DNA of 64,000 bases from Owenweeksia sp. (GTDB taxonomy: Bacteria; Bacteroidota; Bacteroidia; Flavobacteriales; Schleiferiaceae), in the NCBI GenBank assembly GCA_002695025.1, contig NZNV01000017.1:678293-742292 (forward strand). The letters run 5' to 3'. A program made the translations under genes and the position numbers. The notes beneath the pieces were generated by a model, which was given only the letters and a program-made list of their open reading frames with translations, did no database searches and was not told the origin of the DNA. The first letter of the stretch is position 1. Each line of letters starts with the position of its first letter. Below, piece after piece: positions 11,201-19,778 of this stretch.

Positions 11201-13181
11201 CTTTTGGGGTAAAGGTGTAAGTAAGGGTATCACCTAATACAAGCGGAGTTTTTATAGTATCCCATTGTACAGCACTAGTTCCGGTACTGGTACTTACTTC
11301 AAAGGCCACGGGAATATTAGTAGCCGTTTGGCAACCGTTATTTCTGACCTCTATTATTACCGGCTCCTGGTTATCAAAGTAGCAATAACCGTTTTTAGGC
11401 TCGTTAAGGGATTGAACTTCAATATCAACGGGATCCGGTTCAAAAATCCGGAAGTCATCTACAGCAATATCTCCCCGGGGGCCACCCAAGCCAGGACGCT
11501 TGGCGGCCAAAAGCCTTATACGGACATATTTTCCGTTGAAATCTTCTAAAGGAAAAACAAAGCGTTTCCAGGGATCAGTATTTGCTTTTTGTTGTTCACC
11601 GAGAATCTTGCGGTACTCAATAACCCAGTTGGCTGTACCAGAACCGGTATCCACATCAATACGCAGAAGGTCCACATCTTCACCAAACATATGGTACCAG
11701 AATTCGAAAGCCAGACAGCGGGTTTCCTGGGTAAGGTCTATACAAGGAGTGATGATCTGTGTAGACTGGACTGCAGTATTGGAACCCAGTGAAGATTCAG
11801 CAAATAAGTATTTACTTCCTCCCTGGGTGTGGTTACTAAGGGGACCGGTACCCGGGGTTGACGTTCCTCCGCTATTAACACACCAGGCATATCTATTTTC
11901 AAAACCGGCTGTAACCGGTGGCGCGACCGTCCAGTTACCATCCGGGTAAAAGACAGGAAATTCACCCCGGTGAGCATTACCGGCCGTTGTAGCACCCCCG
12001 TTACCAGCTCCCCATCGTTGATCTTCAAAATCTTCTACCCAAGGCAGGTTAGTAAGTTGAATGAGTTCAGGAAACTGGGTACAGGTATTGGGGCCACATT
12101 TATCGGGTAAGGCCGGCTCAGGCCAGAATATGTAATAGTTACCTGCTACAGCTGGCATCCTGGACATATTCGGATTACAGGAGCCATCCCAACCTACGTA
12201 ATAATATTCTATAGTATCTCCTACAAATACGTTGCGGATAGTATCCTGGTAAAGTGTATCACTAGGAGAGTAAAGGGGTAAAGATATTCTCTGAAAGGGT
12301 TGACCGGGAGGTGAAGTGCTTCGGTAATAAAGGAATACACTGTCAATATTGGATGGGTCAAATGCTTGGATACCCACAGCGTATTTATCCCCCGGTTGTT
12401 CAGGAATAGGGCCAACGGGATTGTAGAAATAACAAGGGATAGGATTGAAACCGAACTCAAGTTTTGGAGGAGTTAGTTCGCAGGCAGCCTGCTCAATTTC
12501 CAGGTCATCGATGAACCAACCGGCCGGTGGAATTCCTGAGGGGGTACCTTGCGTTACCCTCATTTCAAAACGTACTATTACGTTAGGGTAACCAGTATTG
12601 TTGGGCACGTCATATACGAGATCACTAATGTCAAAGGTTTCAAGTCTCCACCAGGTATTGTTGGGAACAGAATTTGCTCCGGCATAAACCCCGTTCCTCC
12701 AGGGATCTCCAAGGGTGAAATAAGAACTTTCGTTAAAAAAGCCGGTAGCTTCATAAGCTTTACTGGCTCCTCTATACTGGGTTCCATTGATTTGTTTCCA
12801 GGTTGTCCCCCCATCCGTAGAAACGGTAAGGTAACATCCATTAAGGTTGGAAACCTTGGCAATATGATTGAACTTTAGCGTTGTATACCTGAAGTTTATG
12901 GTGCTAAAGGATATCGTTCTGAAAAAAGAGGAGTGACCATCACTACCTTGGGCATGGTAACTATTAGTGCCACTGGTAGCCACCTGATTGGTAACGGAAA
13001 AGGGAAAATTTGAAACGGTCCCATTGGATAATCGTACAGAATATGTACTGTCAATCTGATCATCCAACGAAGGAGCCTCAAAATCCTCAAAAATCACCGT
13101 GTTGATCTGGGCTTTGGTGTTAATCGAAAATCCAAGTAAGATGACGAAAAGTAATAACTTCCTCATATGCGATTTTAACAT
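8259..13181 (-). CDS. Large secreted multi-domain protein with T9SS sorting domain
   Basis: A 1640-residue exported protein, probably surface-attached or released. The signal peptide ends at about residue 25 (NTKAQ); an internal ATG at 13166 gives a shorter, equally good signal. The body repeats a MAM-like jelly-roll module. Each copy starts near an FxEDFE motif and contains a variant of FxYHMFG, and copies end with a (V/I)DD-type motif followed by a hydrophobic stretch, near residues 225, 575, 895, 1230 and 1565. The last 80 residues form a T9SS type A sorting domain (SPNPTKG, then GMYIVKLYVGE and KKLIIAR). No catalytic motif was seen, so adhesion or glycan binding is likely but inferred. 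Confidence 0.9.
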   Translation of the reverse strand: MLKSHMRKLLLFVILLGFSINTKAQINTVIFEDFEAPSLDDQIDSTYSVRLSNGTVSNFPFSVTNQVATSGTNSYHAQGSDGHSSFFRTISFSTINFRYTTLKFNHIAKVSNLNGCYLTVSTDGGTTWKQINGTQYRGASKAYEATGFFNESSYFTLGDPWRNGVYAGANSVPNNTWWRLETFDISDLVYDVPNNTGYPNVIVRFEMRVTQGTPSGIPPAGWFIDDLEIEQAACELTPPKLEFGFNPIPCYFYNPVGPIPEQPGDKYAVGIQAFDPSNIDSVFLYYRSTSPPGQPFQRISLPLYSPSDTLYQDTIRNVFVGDTIEYYYVGWDGSCNPNMSRMPAVAGNYYIFWPEPALPDKCGPNTCTQFPELIQLTNLPWVEDFEDQRWGAGNGGATTAGNAHRGEFPVFYPDGNWTVAPPVTAGFENRYAWCVNSGGTSTPGTGPLSNHTQGGSKYLFAESSLGSNTAVQSTQIITPCIDLTQETRCLAFEFWYHMFGEDVDLLRIDVDTGSGTANWVIEYRKILGEQQKANTDPWKRFVFPLEDFNGKYVRIRLLAAKRPGLGGPRGDIAVDDFRIFEPDPVDIEVQSLNEPKNGYCYFDNQEPVIIEVRNNGCQTATNIPVAFEVSTSTGTSAVQWDTIKTPLVLGDTLTYTFTPKADLSAYNTYWVKAWATMPGDVNTSNDMVQVRDSIEYTLPISSFPYIEDFEDGIIQSQDIGNDLMRFSDGVITFYKWLVNRGLTPSLGQSGPFEGFGYGGKYLYTRSLVNDNQSSSTYVRTVCVDLGGMTSPVIEFYYHMFGDAIESLELEVSRAEEDLDTWTPIPGSKITGAQQTGSLSDWKYKKVHLGPEYLGETIKIRFKATRKSITMPTPAHPDYVDMAIDKVMIFDEIANDAGILSINTPVLHGEAGTTFNPSIKVTNHGTANIASVPLTIKVTPLCGPNAGQSTTYTDVATASVTPGNTSAIVNLTNTNAVFPDGEFELCVITQLGGDSHSFNDTICKRLIGHGTKVIEYKTDFDTCDYSADGFYFEGPFRQWELGRPRGARIRNSFSSPNAWVTNLDGSVIPGTDEFLYVPDLINFDTIVKPAFRFRQNMDFPANADDAKTSRAVGGIQYQEIIGGTPGQWKYLGKDVLGLVIAGVKNLNWYDSEFGSVLLNQINDNPGFVGRTNGGWIQTSFVMTPFDETPGTKRFRFIFSSAANASGGNEGWGIDDFEIYVPPQNSIGVVRFSHVSPIAFPLIKQDLKLTVRNSGAKPLDSAKIRIVIDNKPPVVDTLVVFSPPLLTGQQITMPLRGNQAWQAPDVTVGNHTAQVFTSRPNGKIDNYPIDNDTTVIFTVLDTVDLRAANGVTQYCNDFERTNPDIRPWLPTNTYVYQEGKHSWQWGFPAQFGVPPSGQNAWVTGLDKDYTLRDSSSLISPIFVIDSGQTMNVSFKHWFRTERLHDGGNFEVSFDGGLKWQPVGFKFTKDTAVSWYNTPFVAALDIIRPGWSGDSKGWISSNWPFAFDEEVKCIFRFRFESDYDNRVDNGWAIDDFCLEHSTLAPRQVIGIEETPFIDEAISSDLSPNPTKGMAELSLYLPSPKQGQLVIINSVGQMMEKRDIKFENGDNRIELNGSNWDSGMYIVKLYVGEDVITKKLIIAR

Positions 13182-13210
13182 TAGTTATAGTCCGGGTTCT
13201 ACAATACCAA

Positions 13211-13218
13211 CAAATATA
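13211..13218 (-). promoter_or_regulatory. Candidate -7 promoter element for the T9SS protein gene
   Basis: On the minus strand TATATTTG matches TAnnTTTG, 29 bases before the start at 13181. No well-spaced -33 TTG was found, so the call rests on the -7 element only. Confidence 0.4.
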
Positions 13219-13268
13219 ATAAGTAGCCCCAATTATCCATAGGATCAATTATCTGAGGGAGCTTAGTA

Positions 13269-13880
13269 TTATTTTACGTTTAACTGCAGAACCTGTTGGT
13301 CCTCTAAAAAAAGCTGTAAGATATCATTTTTCTGAACGCGTCCTACACCGGCCGGTGTCCCTGTAAAAACAAGGTCTCCTATCTTAAGGGTAAAGTATTT
13401 GGAAATGTGTGCGATAAGCCTGTTGATGCCGAAGATCATCAGGTCTGTATTTCCTTCCTGAACCTTTTCATTATTGAGTAAAAGGTGGAAAGAAGGAGTA
13501 TTCGGGTGTTCCAGTTCAGAAAGATCCATCCATTTTCCAATGGCGGCTGAACCGTCAAAAGCTTTGGCTTTTTCCCAGGGCAAGCCTTTTTCCTTCAATT
13601 TTTTTTGTAGATCGCGGGCCGTAAAATCCAATCCTACGGTTACAGAATCGTAATATTTATGGGCGAACTTTTCCTGGATATTTTTACCAAGTTTCTTAAT
13701 GCGCACTACAAGTTCCGCTTCGTAATGAACATCTTCCGAAAAATCAGGAATAAAAAAAGGGTTTCGCTTAGGGATTAGAGCCGTTTCGGGCTTTAGGAAC
13801 AATACCGGTTCATCCGGCACCTCGTTTTGCAGTTCGGCAGCATGTTCTGCATAATTACGACCTACACAAATGATTTTCAA
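13269..13880 (-). CDS. Fumarylacetoacetate hydrolase (FAH) family protein
   Basis: Mg2+-dependent hydrolase or decarboxylase of the FAH superfamily, 203 residues (the short, single-domain form). The metal ligands are visible as Glu54 and Glu56 in HYEAELVV and Asp85 in VGLDFTARD. GDLVFTGTPAGVG near the C-terminus is diagnostic. Members of this size include acylpyruvases and oxaloacetate decarboxylases, so the exact substrate is open. Its ATG overlaps the stop of the exonuclease gene upstream (ATGA), giving a two-gene operon. Confidence 0.92.
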   Translation of the reverse strand: MKIICVGRNYAEHAAELQNEVPDEPVLFLKPETALIPKRNPFFIPDFSEDVHYEAELVVRIKKLGKNIQEKFAHKYYDSVTVGLDFTARDLQKKLKEKGLPWEKAKAFDGSAAIGKWMDLSELEHPNTPSFHLLLNNEKVQEGNTDLMIFGINRLIAHISKYFTLKIGDLVFTGTPAGVGRVQKNDILQLFLEDQQVLQLNVK

Positions 13881-14644
13881 GCCTGTAGTTTTCGGAGTTT
13901 AATGGTGGTAAGGATTTTTTTGGTGTACAGAGGAAACTCGGCATTTTGTATCCAGCCGTAATATCCGGGGTCGCGTTCCAGTACATCTTCAACGGCCTGG
14001 TTCTTATATTTCCCAAAGCTGAAGCACTCTACGTTTTCTTCATTCAGGATAATAAAACCGGCAAAGTCCGCTGCCCTGAACCGGTTACTGTAGTCCGCCA
14101 GGAAATCCACATTATTCTCCAGGTCCTCATAACGGTCCAGTTGTGATTTCAGGATCTCATAGGTGGCCAGAGTGTCTGCTTCAGCCGTATGAGCATCTTC
14201 CAGGACCTTGTCGCAATAAAAGCGGTAAGCTGCGGAAAGGGTGCGTTGCTCCTTTTTATGGAATATATTCTGAACATCCACCGCCCTTTTTTTACTGAAG
14301 TCAAAATCCTGATCGGCTCGCAGAAATTCCTCGGCCAGCATAGGTATATCAAACTTATTGGAATTATAGCCGGCCAGGTCTGCATCCTTGATCATATCAT
14401 GGATACGGTGTGCCAATTGTTTAAAAGTAGGTTCATTGGCCACCTTTTCATCCGAGATACCATGAATGGCCGTAGTTTCCGGGGGTATCGGCATTTCAGG
14501 ATTTACCAGCCAGGTACGGCTCTCGCGGTTGCCGTTGGGATAAATCTTCAGGATGCTGATCTCAACAATCCGGTCTTTCACCACATTTACTCCGGTTGAT
14601 TCGATATCAAAAAAGCAAATGGGTCTTTTAAGGCTTAATTCCAT
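13877..14644 (-). CDS. DEDDh 3'-5' exonuclease (DnaQ/ExoX-like)
   Basis: A 255-residue exonuclease of the DNA polymerase III epsilon superfamily. The acidic residues and His are in place: Asp13 and Glu15 in FFDIEST, Asp99 in SNKFDIP, His152 and Asp157 in DAHTAEADT. The C-terminal 50 residues (FGKYKNQ, DPGYYGWI) resemble the small domain found at the end of ExoX-like nucleases, so a DNA-repair role is more likely than replicative proofreading. It is coupled to the FAH-family gene by a 4-base overlap. Confidence 0.9.
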   Translation of the reverse strand: MELSLKRPICFFDIESTGVNVVKDRIVEISILKIYPNGNRESRTWLVNPEMPIPPETTAIHGISDEKVANEPTFKQLAHRIHDMIKDADLAGYNSNKFDIPMLAEEFLRADQDFDFSKKRAVDVQNIFHKKEQRTLSAAYRFYCDKVLEDAHTAEADTLATYEILKSQLDRYEDLENNVDFLADYSNRFRAADFAGFIILNEENVECFSFGKYKNQAVEDVLERDPGYYGWIQNAEFPLYTKKILTTIKLRKLQA

Positions 14645-14662
14645 TAAGTTATTTTTAGGTCC

Positions 14663-16036
14663 CTACCACTCGCGGTTGGGATCAAAATTTTCAAGATAAT
14701 CCGCTACTCTCCGCACAAACTGTCCGCCTAAAGCACCGTCAACAACACGGTGATCATAGGAATGGGAAAGGAACATCTTATGGCGGATACCGATAAAGTC
14801 ACCATCAGGTGTTTCAATTACCGCTGGTTTTTTATTGATGGAACCAGTGGCCAATATGGCTACCTGTGGCTGGTTGATAATGGGTGTTCCCATTACATTG
14901 CCAAAGGTTCCTACGTTGGTCAGGGTAAAGGTTCCACCCTGGATTTCATCCGGCTTCAGCTTATTGGCACGTGCTCTTCCGGCCAGATCATTTACCTGGC
15001 GGGTAAGACCTACCAGGTTTAGTTGGTCTGCATTTTTGATGACGGGTACAATCAGGTTTCCGCTGGGCAGCGCTGCTGCCATACCAATGTTGATATTCTT
15101 GCGCTTGATGATGGAGTTCCCATCCACGGACACGTTGATCATGGGGAAGTCCTTTATAGCTTTTACCACAGCCTCGATAAACAGAGGGGTAAAAGTGATC
15201 TTTTCACCTTCGCGGGCTTCAAATTCTTTTTTAACCTTATTCCTCCAGTTCACCAGGTGGGTTACATCGGCCTCTACAAAAGAGGTAACGTGGGGCGAAG
15301 TATGTTTGGACATCACCATATGCTCGGCAATCATCTTGCGCATACGGTCCATCTCAATGATCTCATCGCCTTCATTAACACTAACCGGGGCCGGGGCTTT
15401 AACCGGAGCTGCAGCAGTTGGGGCGGGTGCCGCTGCTTTGGTTTCGGGAGCTTTAGGCTGGCTTGGGGCGGGGGTGGAGGCCGGAGCTGAACTTTCGCTT
15501 CCACGCTTATCCAAATAATTTAGTACATCATTTTTGGTGACGCGTCCTTCAGAGCCTGAACCATCAATAGTATCCAGTTCCTGTTGTGAGATATTTTCCT
15601 CACGGGCAATGTTGCGCACCAGGGGCGAGTAAAAACGTCCGTTGGAGTTGCGGGCAATATCCCCTGTAGTTTCCTGGGCGGAGCTTACCATTTTTTGTGC
15701 TTCGGCCACGGCAGGGCTCTCTTTTTCCTCTGCATGGTTTTCAGAACCGTTCAGGCTGGCGTTTGAGGAACCAGAACCAGGAGTATCGCTACCTCCTTCG
15801 GTTTCAATAATGGCAATGGCTTCGCCTACTTTTACTACATCATCTTCATTGAAGAGCTTTTTCTTCAATATGCCTTCAGAGGGTGAGGGAACTTCGCTGT
15901 CTACTTTATCAGTAGCGATTTCCAGAACCGATTCTTCCAGTTCAATGGTGTCTCCCTCTTCCTTAAGCCATTTGATAATAGTGGCTTCGGCCACACTTTC
16001 GCCCATTTTGGGCATAATAAGTTCTACTTGTGCCAT
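14663..16036 (-). CDS. 2-oxo acid dehydrogenase complex E2 (dihydrolipoyl acyltransferase)
   Basis: Core acyltransferase of a 2-oxo acid dehydrogenase complex, 457 residues. A lipoyl domain (1-78) carries the lipoyl-lysine Lys44 in EIATDKVDSEV. After a Ser/Glu-rich linker comes a peripheral-subunit-binding domain (about 137-173). Then comes an Ala/Pro-rich linker and the catalytic domain (about 230-457), with active-site His429 and Asp433 in SYDHRVVDG. The single lipoyl domain and N-terminus fit the branched-chain or 2-oxoglutarate type as well as pyruvate; no E1 or E3 gene lies nearby to decide. Confidence 0.93.
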   Translation of the reverse strand: MAQVELIMPKMGESVAEATIIKWLKEEGDTIELEESVLEIATDKVDSEVPSPSEGILKKKLFNEDDVVKVGEAIAIIETEGGSDTPGSGSSNASLNGSENHAEEKESPAVAEAQKMVSSAQETTGDIARNSNGRFYSPLVRNIAREENISQQELDTIDGSGSEGRVTKNDVLNYLDKRGSESSAPASTPAPSQPKAPETKAAAPAPTAAAPVKAPAPVSVNEGDEIIEMDRMRKMIAEHMVMSKHTSPHVTSFVEADVTHLVNWRNKVKKEFEAREGEKITFTPLFIEAVVKAIKDFPMINVSVDGNSIIKRKNINIGMAAALPSGNLIVPVIKNADQLNLVGLTRQVNDLAGRARANKLKPDEIQGGTFTLTNVGTFGNVMGTPIINQPQVAILATGSINKKPAVIETPDGDFIGIRHKMFLSHSYDHRVVDGALGGQFVRRVADYLENFDPNREW

Positions 16037-16123
16037 TTATGTCTTTACTAGGTTGAAATTGTCCTTCCTAAGAGGAGTGCAAAGGTAAAAATTATAGCCC
16101 ACAAATTGTTTAAAAGCGGTTCA

Positions 16124-17077
16124 TCAGGGCCAGAGTGTAGGACGCTGACTGATCTCATGGTAGCAAATAACGTCCTGGGCATAATAATGCAGTACCATAC
16201 TCTTGCGGGTACGGTCAGGGTTTGTTACGGGGCTACCTCCGTGCAGTAGATTGGCATGCCAGATCAGCACATCTCCTTTACGAGGAAGAAAGGTTTCGGA
16301 TTTCAATTCTTCTTTAGCCAATAACTCTTCAATACGTTCTTCGTATTTATTATAGGGGGCACTGTCCATTTTAAGGAAGCCTCCTTCTGCACCAATATCC
16401 CCGCAGTGGATATAGGGTAGCTTATGGGAACCCGGGTAATAGGTGAGGGGACCGGAACCTTCCTCAATGTCTTCCAGGGCTATCCAGATAGCAATCAGGT
16501 AGCCCTCAGGGTGGGTACTCATGTGAATGCTGTCGGAATGAGGTAATTGCTCACTTCCTTTGTAGAAATTGATGCTCGAAAAAAGATCCACCGGTTTCCC
16601 CAGCAAAAACCGCAGGGTTTGGTTGAGTTCAGGTTTATCGAGGATGTTACGGATAAGCTCTGAATGACGGTAGGCGAACATCACTTTACGCTTATTATAC
16701 TGCCATTGTACGGTACCTTTATTAAGGAGTGTTTCTATCTCCTCGTTGATCTGGCCAACTTCATTTTCAGCGAATAAAGATGGAAGAATGGCGTAACCGT
16801 TTTCAGACCAGTTTATTATGGAGTCCTGAATGGTTGCGGGTAGTTTTTTAAAATCGTCATGGGTAGTGGCAATATTCTTCAGGCTTTGGGTATCCAGCCA
16901 GGGCTTTTCACCCGGAAGGTCTTTCAGATCCTTATAGGAGATTGAAGAGCAGATATTTTTCCTGAGGCCAAACTTTTTATAGGCGGAACGATTTTTTTCC
17001 AGCTGTTTTTGGTGAAGCATATTGTACACAAAGTAGGTGAGCCGGTAATCTTCCAGATGGTCTTTGAGGCTTCTCAT
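16124..17077 (-). CDS. Phytanoyl-CoA dioxygenase (PhyH) family protein
   Basis: Probable Fe(II)/2-oxoglutarate-dependent oxygenase of 317 residues. The metal triad can be proposed as His180 and Asp182 (LPHSD) and His279 (LLHGG), with Arg289 or Arg291 for 2-oxoglutarate. The fold signature GSGPLTYYPGSHK is typical of PhyH. The first 70 residues are helical and not part of the core domain. It starts inside the glycosyltransferase stop codon (4-base overlap), which suggests a role in modifying a surface glycan or lipid, but no substrate can be assigned. Confidence 0.87.
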   Translation of the reverse strand: MRSLKDHLEDYRLTYFVYNMLHQKQLEKNRSAYKKFGLRKNICSSISYKDLKDLPGEKPWLDTQSLKNIATTHDDFKKLPATIQDSIINWSENGYAILPSLFAENEVGQINEEIETLLNKGTVQWQYNKRKVMFAYRHSELIRNILDKPELNQTLRFLLGKPVDLFSSINFYKGSEQLPHSDSIHMSTHPEGYLIAIWIALEDIEEGSGPLTYYPGSHKLPYIHCGDIGAEGGFLKMDSAPYNKYEERIEELLAKEELKSETFLPRKGDVLIWHANLLHGGSPVTNPDRTRKSMVLHYYAQDVICYHEISQRPTLWP

Positions 17078-19035
17078 GCTTGTCCTAACTTTTTGAAATT
17101 GCTCACAACAAAATTAAGGTCGCTCCATACGGAGTAATCCTTGGCGTAAAGCTGGTTAAGATGATTGCAGGCGCTGCTATCAACGCGGGTGGTATTCATC
17201 ATTTCCGTGGTTTTCAATATACCTGCTTTAAGACGGGGAAGGTGATCCACCGGTACGGAGGTGTCATATCCCACCAGGGTGGTACTTCCCCATAGTGCCC
17301 GGAACATATTCTTAAAATACCCACCCTTATTCTCAACAAACCCTATTAGCAGGGGGCTAAGGATCAAGAATAAAAAGGCCATGCTGATGTCCAGCAGGCG
17401 TTTGGCCCTGCGGTTGGAGGGTTTGGAGATATCGTTGAATTGGATGGTGTACCAGGAACCCTGTGCGTCAATAGAGTTGCTGCCGATCACAAACTGGCTT
17501 TCAGTAGGAGCAATCTTTATCTCCACCCCTGTGGGATTAAGGTCGCTCATTTTCCGGAAGATGTCATTGCTGGAAATATCGCGAGCGCAGAAAATCACTT
17601 CATCGATCTCAAAAACGCCCACTATTTCGTTCAACTGGTCAAAGCTGCCGGTATACTTCTCAGATTGTATGGTGCCACCGGGTTCGTTAACAAAGGAGAT
17701 ATAGGATACCTTGTCCTGGGCCTGCTCTATCATGTGTTCCACACGTTCTGCCTCATCAGGCTTGCCAACAATAATCACCCGTTTATCCTTACCGGTGGAA
17801 GTCAGCAAACGAATACCGGTCATTTTTTGCAGGATGAGACGCGAAGCCGGGATAGACAGAGCGGCCCATACGCCTCCCAACAGCAGGATGGCCCGGGAAA
17901 AACGGTATTGTTCACTTACCAGGCTATAACCTACAATAATGGCAATGGAGCCCAGGAATATACCCCGTAAAAGCTGGGCGATACGGGTAGGTCTTTCATA
18001 TCCTCCGTTGAGGTAAATACCGCCTATCCACCCTAAAGCATAGAGGGGGAAAGCAATTTTAATGAGGTCAAAAGAGTATTCGCCACCCACAATAAAACGA
18101 TGGTTGTTTTCCCAGTATTCCTTGATATAGAAAAGTCCACCGACCAAAATAACCGCATCCAGCAAGGGTAGAGCAAGGGCCGTAGCCATTCGCTTTACCA
18201 GAGAAAGTGCTGCACGGAAATAGATGGCCATTAATATAAAAAAGCGGAAGAAGCGGGCGTAGCTGCTGCTGAAATGCTTCTCCGCAAAAATGATCATGGC
18301 CTTATAAAAGATATATACATAGTTGAGGCTACCTTTTTTAGTGCTTTCCCCTTTATAATGAATAATGCTGGTGTCAGCCAAGTAGTAATTTTTATAGCCA
18401 GCTTTGGTAATGCGGTAGGAAAGGTCAATATCCTCTCCGTACATAAAAAAGGTTTCGTCCAGCAGGCCTGATTTATCCAGCGCTTCCTGGCGCATGAGCA
18501 TATAGGCCCCGGCCAGGACTTCCACTTCGTGATTGGCATCTTTATCCAGATGGCCCATATAGTAACGGGCAAACTTTTTGGAGCGCGGAAAAAGGGTGGT
18601 CCAGCCGAATATCTTGTAAAAAGCTACCCAGGGTGTGGGCAGTCCCCGCTTGGATTCGGGCAGGAAGTTTCCTTTACCATCCATCATCTTAACGCCCAGT
18701 GCTCCGGCATCTGGATGATTGTCCATAAAGGCCATGCTTTTGGCAAAGGTTTCCTCTTCCACCACCGTATCCGGGTTAAGCAACAATACATACTGCCCGG
18801 AAGCTTTACGGATAGCCTGGTTGTTGGCCACGGCAAAACCAACGTTTTTTTTATTGGCGATGAGTATAACCTGTGGAAATTTCTGCCGTACCATTTCAGC
18901 ACTGCCATCCACGGAATCATTATCTACTACAAAAACCTCGGCTTCTATACCTTTCAAGGCATGGAAGACAGAAATAAGGCATTGCTCAAGAAAAAACTTG
19001 ACGTTGTAGTTGACTATGACAATGGAGAGCTTCAT
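17074..19035 (-). CDS. Family 2 glycosyltransferase fused to membrane and Rossmann-like region
   Basis: A 653-residue composite protein. Residues 1-250 are a GT-A glycosyltransferase of family 2 (LSIVIVNYNVKFFLEQCL, LLNPDTVVEEE, DIDLSYR), of the rhamnosyltransferase-like type. Residues about 255-410 contain five or six hydrophobic segments. Residues about 415-535 (KRVIIVGKPDEAERV) look like the CoA-binding-like Rossmann domain that precedes the catalytic part of polyprenyl-phosphate sugar transferases. A hydrophobic segment and a C-terminal tail follow, but the sugar-phosphate transferase catalytic domain itself is absent. It probably acts at the inner membrane in cell-surface polysaccharide synthesis. 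Confidence 0.88.
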   Translation of the reverse strand: MKLSIVIVNYNVKFFLEQCLISVFHALKGIEAEVFVVDNDSVDGSAEMVRQKFPQVILIANKKNVGFAVANNQAIRKASGQYVLLLNPDTVVEEETFAKSMAFMDNHPDAGALGVKMMDGKGNFLPESKRGLPTPWVAFYKIFGWTTLFPRSKKFARYYMGHLDKDANHEVEVLAGAYMLMRQEALDKSGLLDETFFMYGEDIDLSYRITKAGYKNYYLADTSIIHYKGESTKKGSLNYVYIFYKAMIIFAEKHFSSSYARFFRFFILMAIYFRAALSLVKRMATALALPLLDAVILVGGLFYIKEYWENNHRFIVGGEYSFDLIKIAFPLYALGWIGGIYLNGGYERPTRIAQLLRGIFLGSIAIIVGYSLVSEQYRFSRAILLLGGVWAALSIPASRLILQKMTGIRLLTSTGKDKRVIIVGKPDEAERVEHMIEQAQDKVSYISFVNEPGGTIQSEKYTGSFDQLNEIVGVFEIDEVIFCARDISSNDIFRKMSDLNPTGVEIKIAPTESQFVIGSNSIDAQGSWYTIQFNDISKPSNRRAKRLLDISMAFLFLILSPLLIGFVENKGGYFKNMFRALWGSTTLVGYDTSVPVDHLPRLKAGILKTTEMMNTTRVDSSACNHLNQLYAKDYSVWSDLNFVVSNFKKLGQA

Positions 19036-19091
19036 TCCTCAGGCGAGCGCATCAGTTTGCTAATGTAGCGTATCGTTTAAAACTGTTTGCA

Positions 19092-19715
19092 TCAACTGTT
19101 TTGCTTCAGAGAGGCCTCGTAAGGAATACGGTTGGTAATGCTACGGGCCAGGGTAATTTCATCGGCATACTCCAGTTGATCGCCCACCGCTATACCCCGG
19201 GCAATGGCGGTTAAGGTAATAGTATGGGTCATAAGTTTTTTATAGAGGTAAAAGGTGGTGGTTTCCCCTTCCATGGTAGAACCCATGGCAAAGATCACTT
19301 CCCTTAATTTCCCTTGTTCCGCTTTTTCAATAAGCCCCTGTATATTAAGGTCTGAGGGGCCTATGCCTTCCATAGGACTGATCACTCCTCCCAGCACATG
19401 GTAAATCCCTTTAAACTGACCGGTATTTTCAATGGCCATTACATCACGAATGTCTTCCACCACGCATACCAGTGATTGGTCCCTGGAGGGGTTGGCGCAT
19501 ATTTCACAAAGCTCGCGGTCCGAGAGGTTGCCACAGGAGCGGCAGTAGATCACTTTTTCCTTCAGATCGGTAAGGGAATGGGAGAGGCTGTGTACCTGCT
19601 CCTTTTCCTGGCGCAGGAGAAAGAGGGCCAAACGCAAAGCCGTTTTCCTCCCGATACCGGGTAACTGCCCTATTTCGTCTACTGCCTTTTCGAGATATTT
19701 GGAGGAATAATTCAT
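19092..19715 (-). CDS. recR: Recombination mediator protein RecR
   Basis: Works with RecO/RecF to load RecA on gapped DNA. Starting at the ATG at 19715 gives 207 residues, normal for RecR. Features in order are a helix-hairpin-helix region ([17 protein letters not shown]), a four-cysteine zinc motif (CRSCG and CEIC), and a Toprim domain ([14 protein letters not shown]). The C-terminal segment includes [14 protein letters not shown]. An in-frame extension to 19748 is open but is not family-like and would include the promoter, so it was not chosen. It is divergent from the symporter at 19779. Confidence 0.96.
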   Translation of the reverse strand: MNYSSKYLEKAVDEIGQLPGIGRKTALRLALFLLRQEKEQVHSLSHSLTDLKEKVIYCRSCGNLSDRELCEICANPSRDQSLVCVVEDIRDVMAIENTGQFKGIYHVLGGVISPMEGIGPSDLNIQGLIEKAEQGKLREVIFAMGSTMEGETTTFYLYKKLMTHTITLTAIARGIAVGDQLEYADEITLARSITNRIPYEASLKQNS

Positions 19716-19723
19716 AAGAAGTT

Positions 19724-19751
19724 CAAAGATATGGACTGATTTGTACACAAA
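19724..19751 (-). promoter_or_regulatory. Bacteroidota-type promoter for recR
   Basis: On the minus strand a TTTG (-33) is followed after 16 bases by TATCTTTG, which matches TAnnTTTG (-7). It ends 9 bases before the ATG at 19715, implying a very short leader and supporting that start. Confidence 0.6.
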
Positions 19752-19778
19752 TTATTTCTTTTGCTAAAACTTTAAGGC

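Noticed and set aside
14835..15518. 227-codon plus-strand frame over the E2 gene
   Set aside because: Low-complexity Ala/Gly-rich antisense of the E2 linker and catalytic domain; not a gene.
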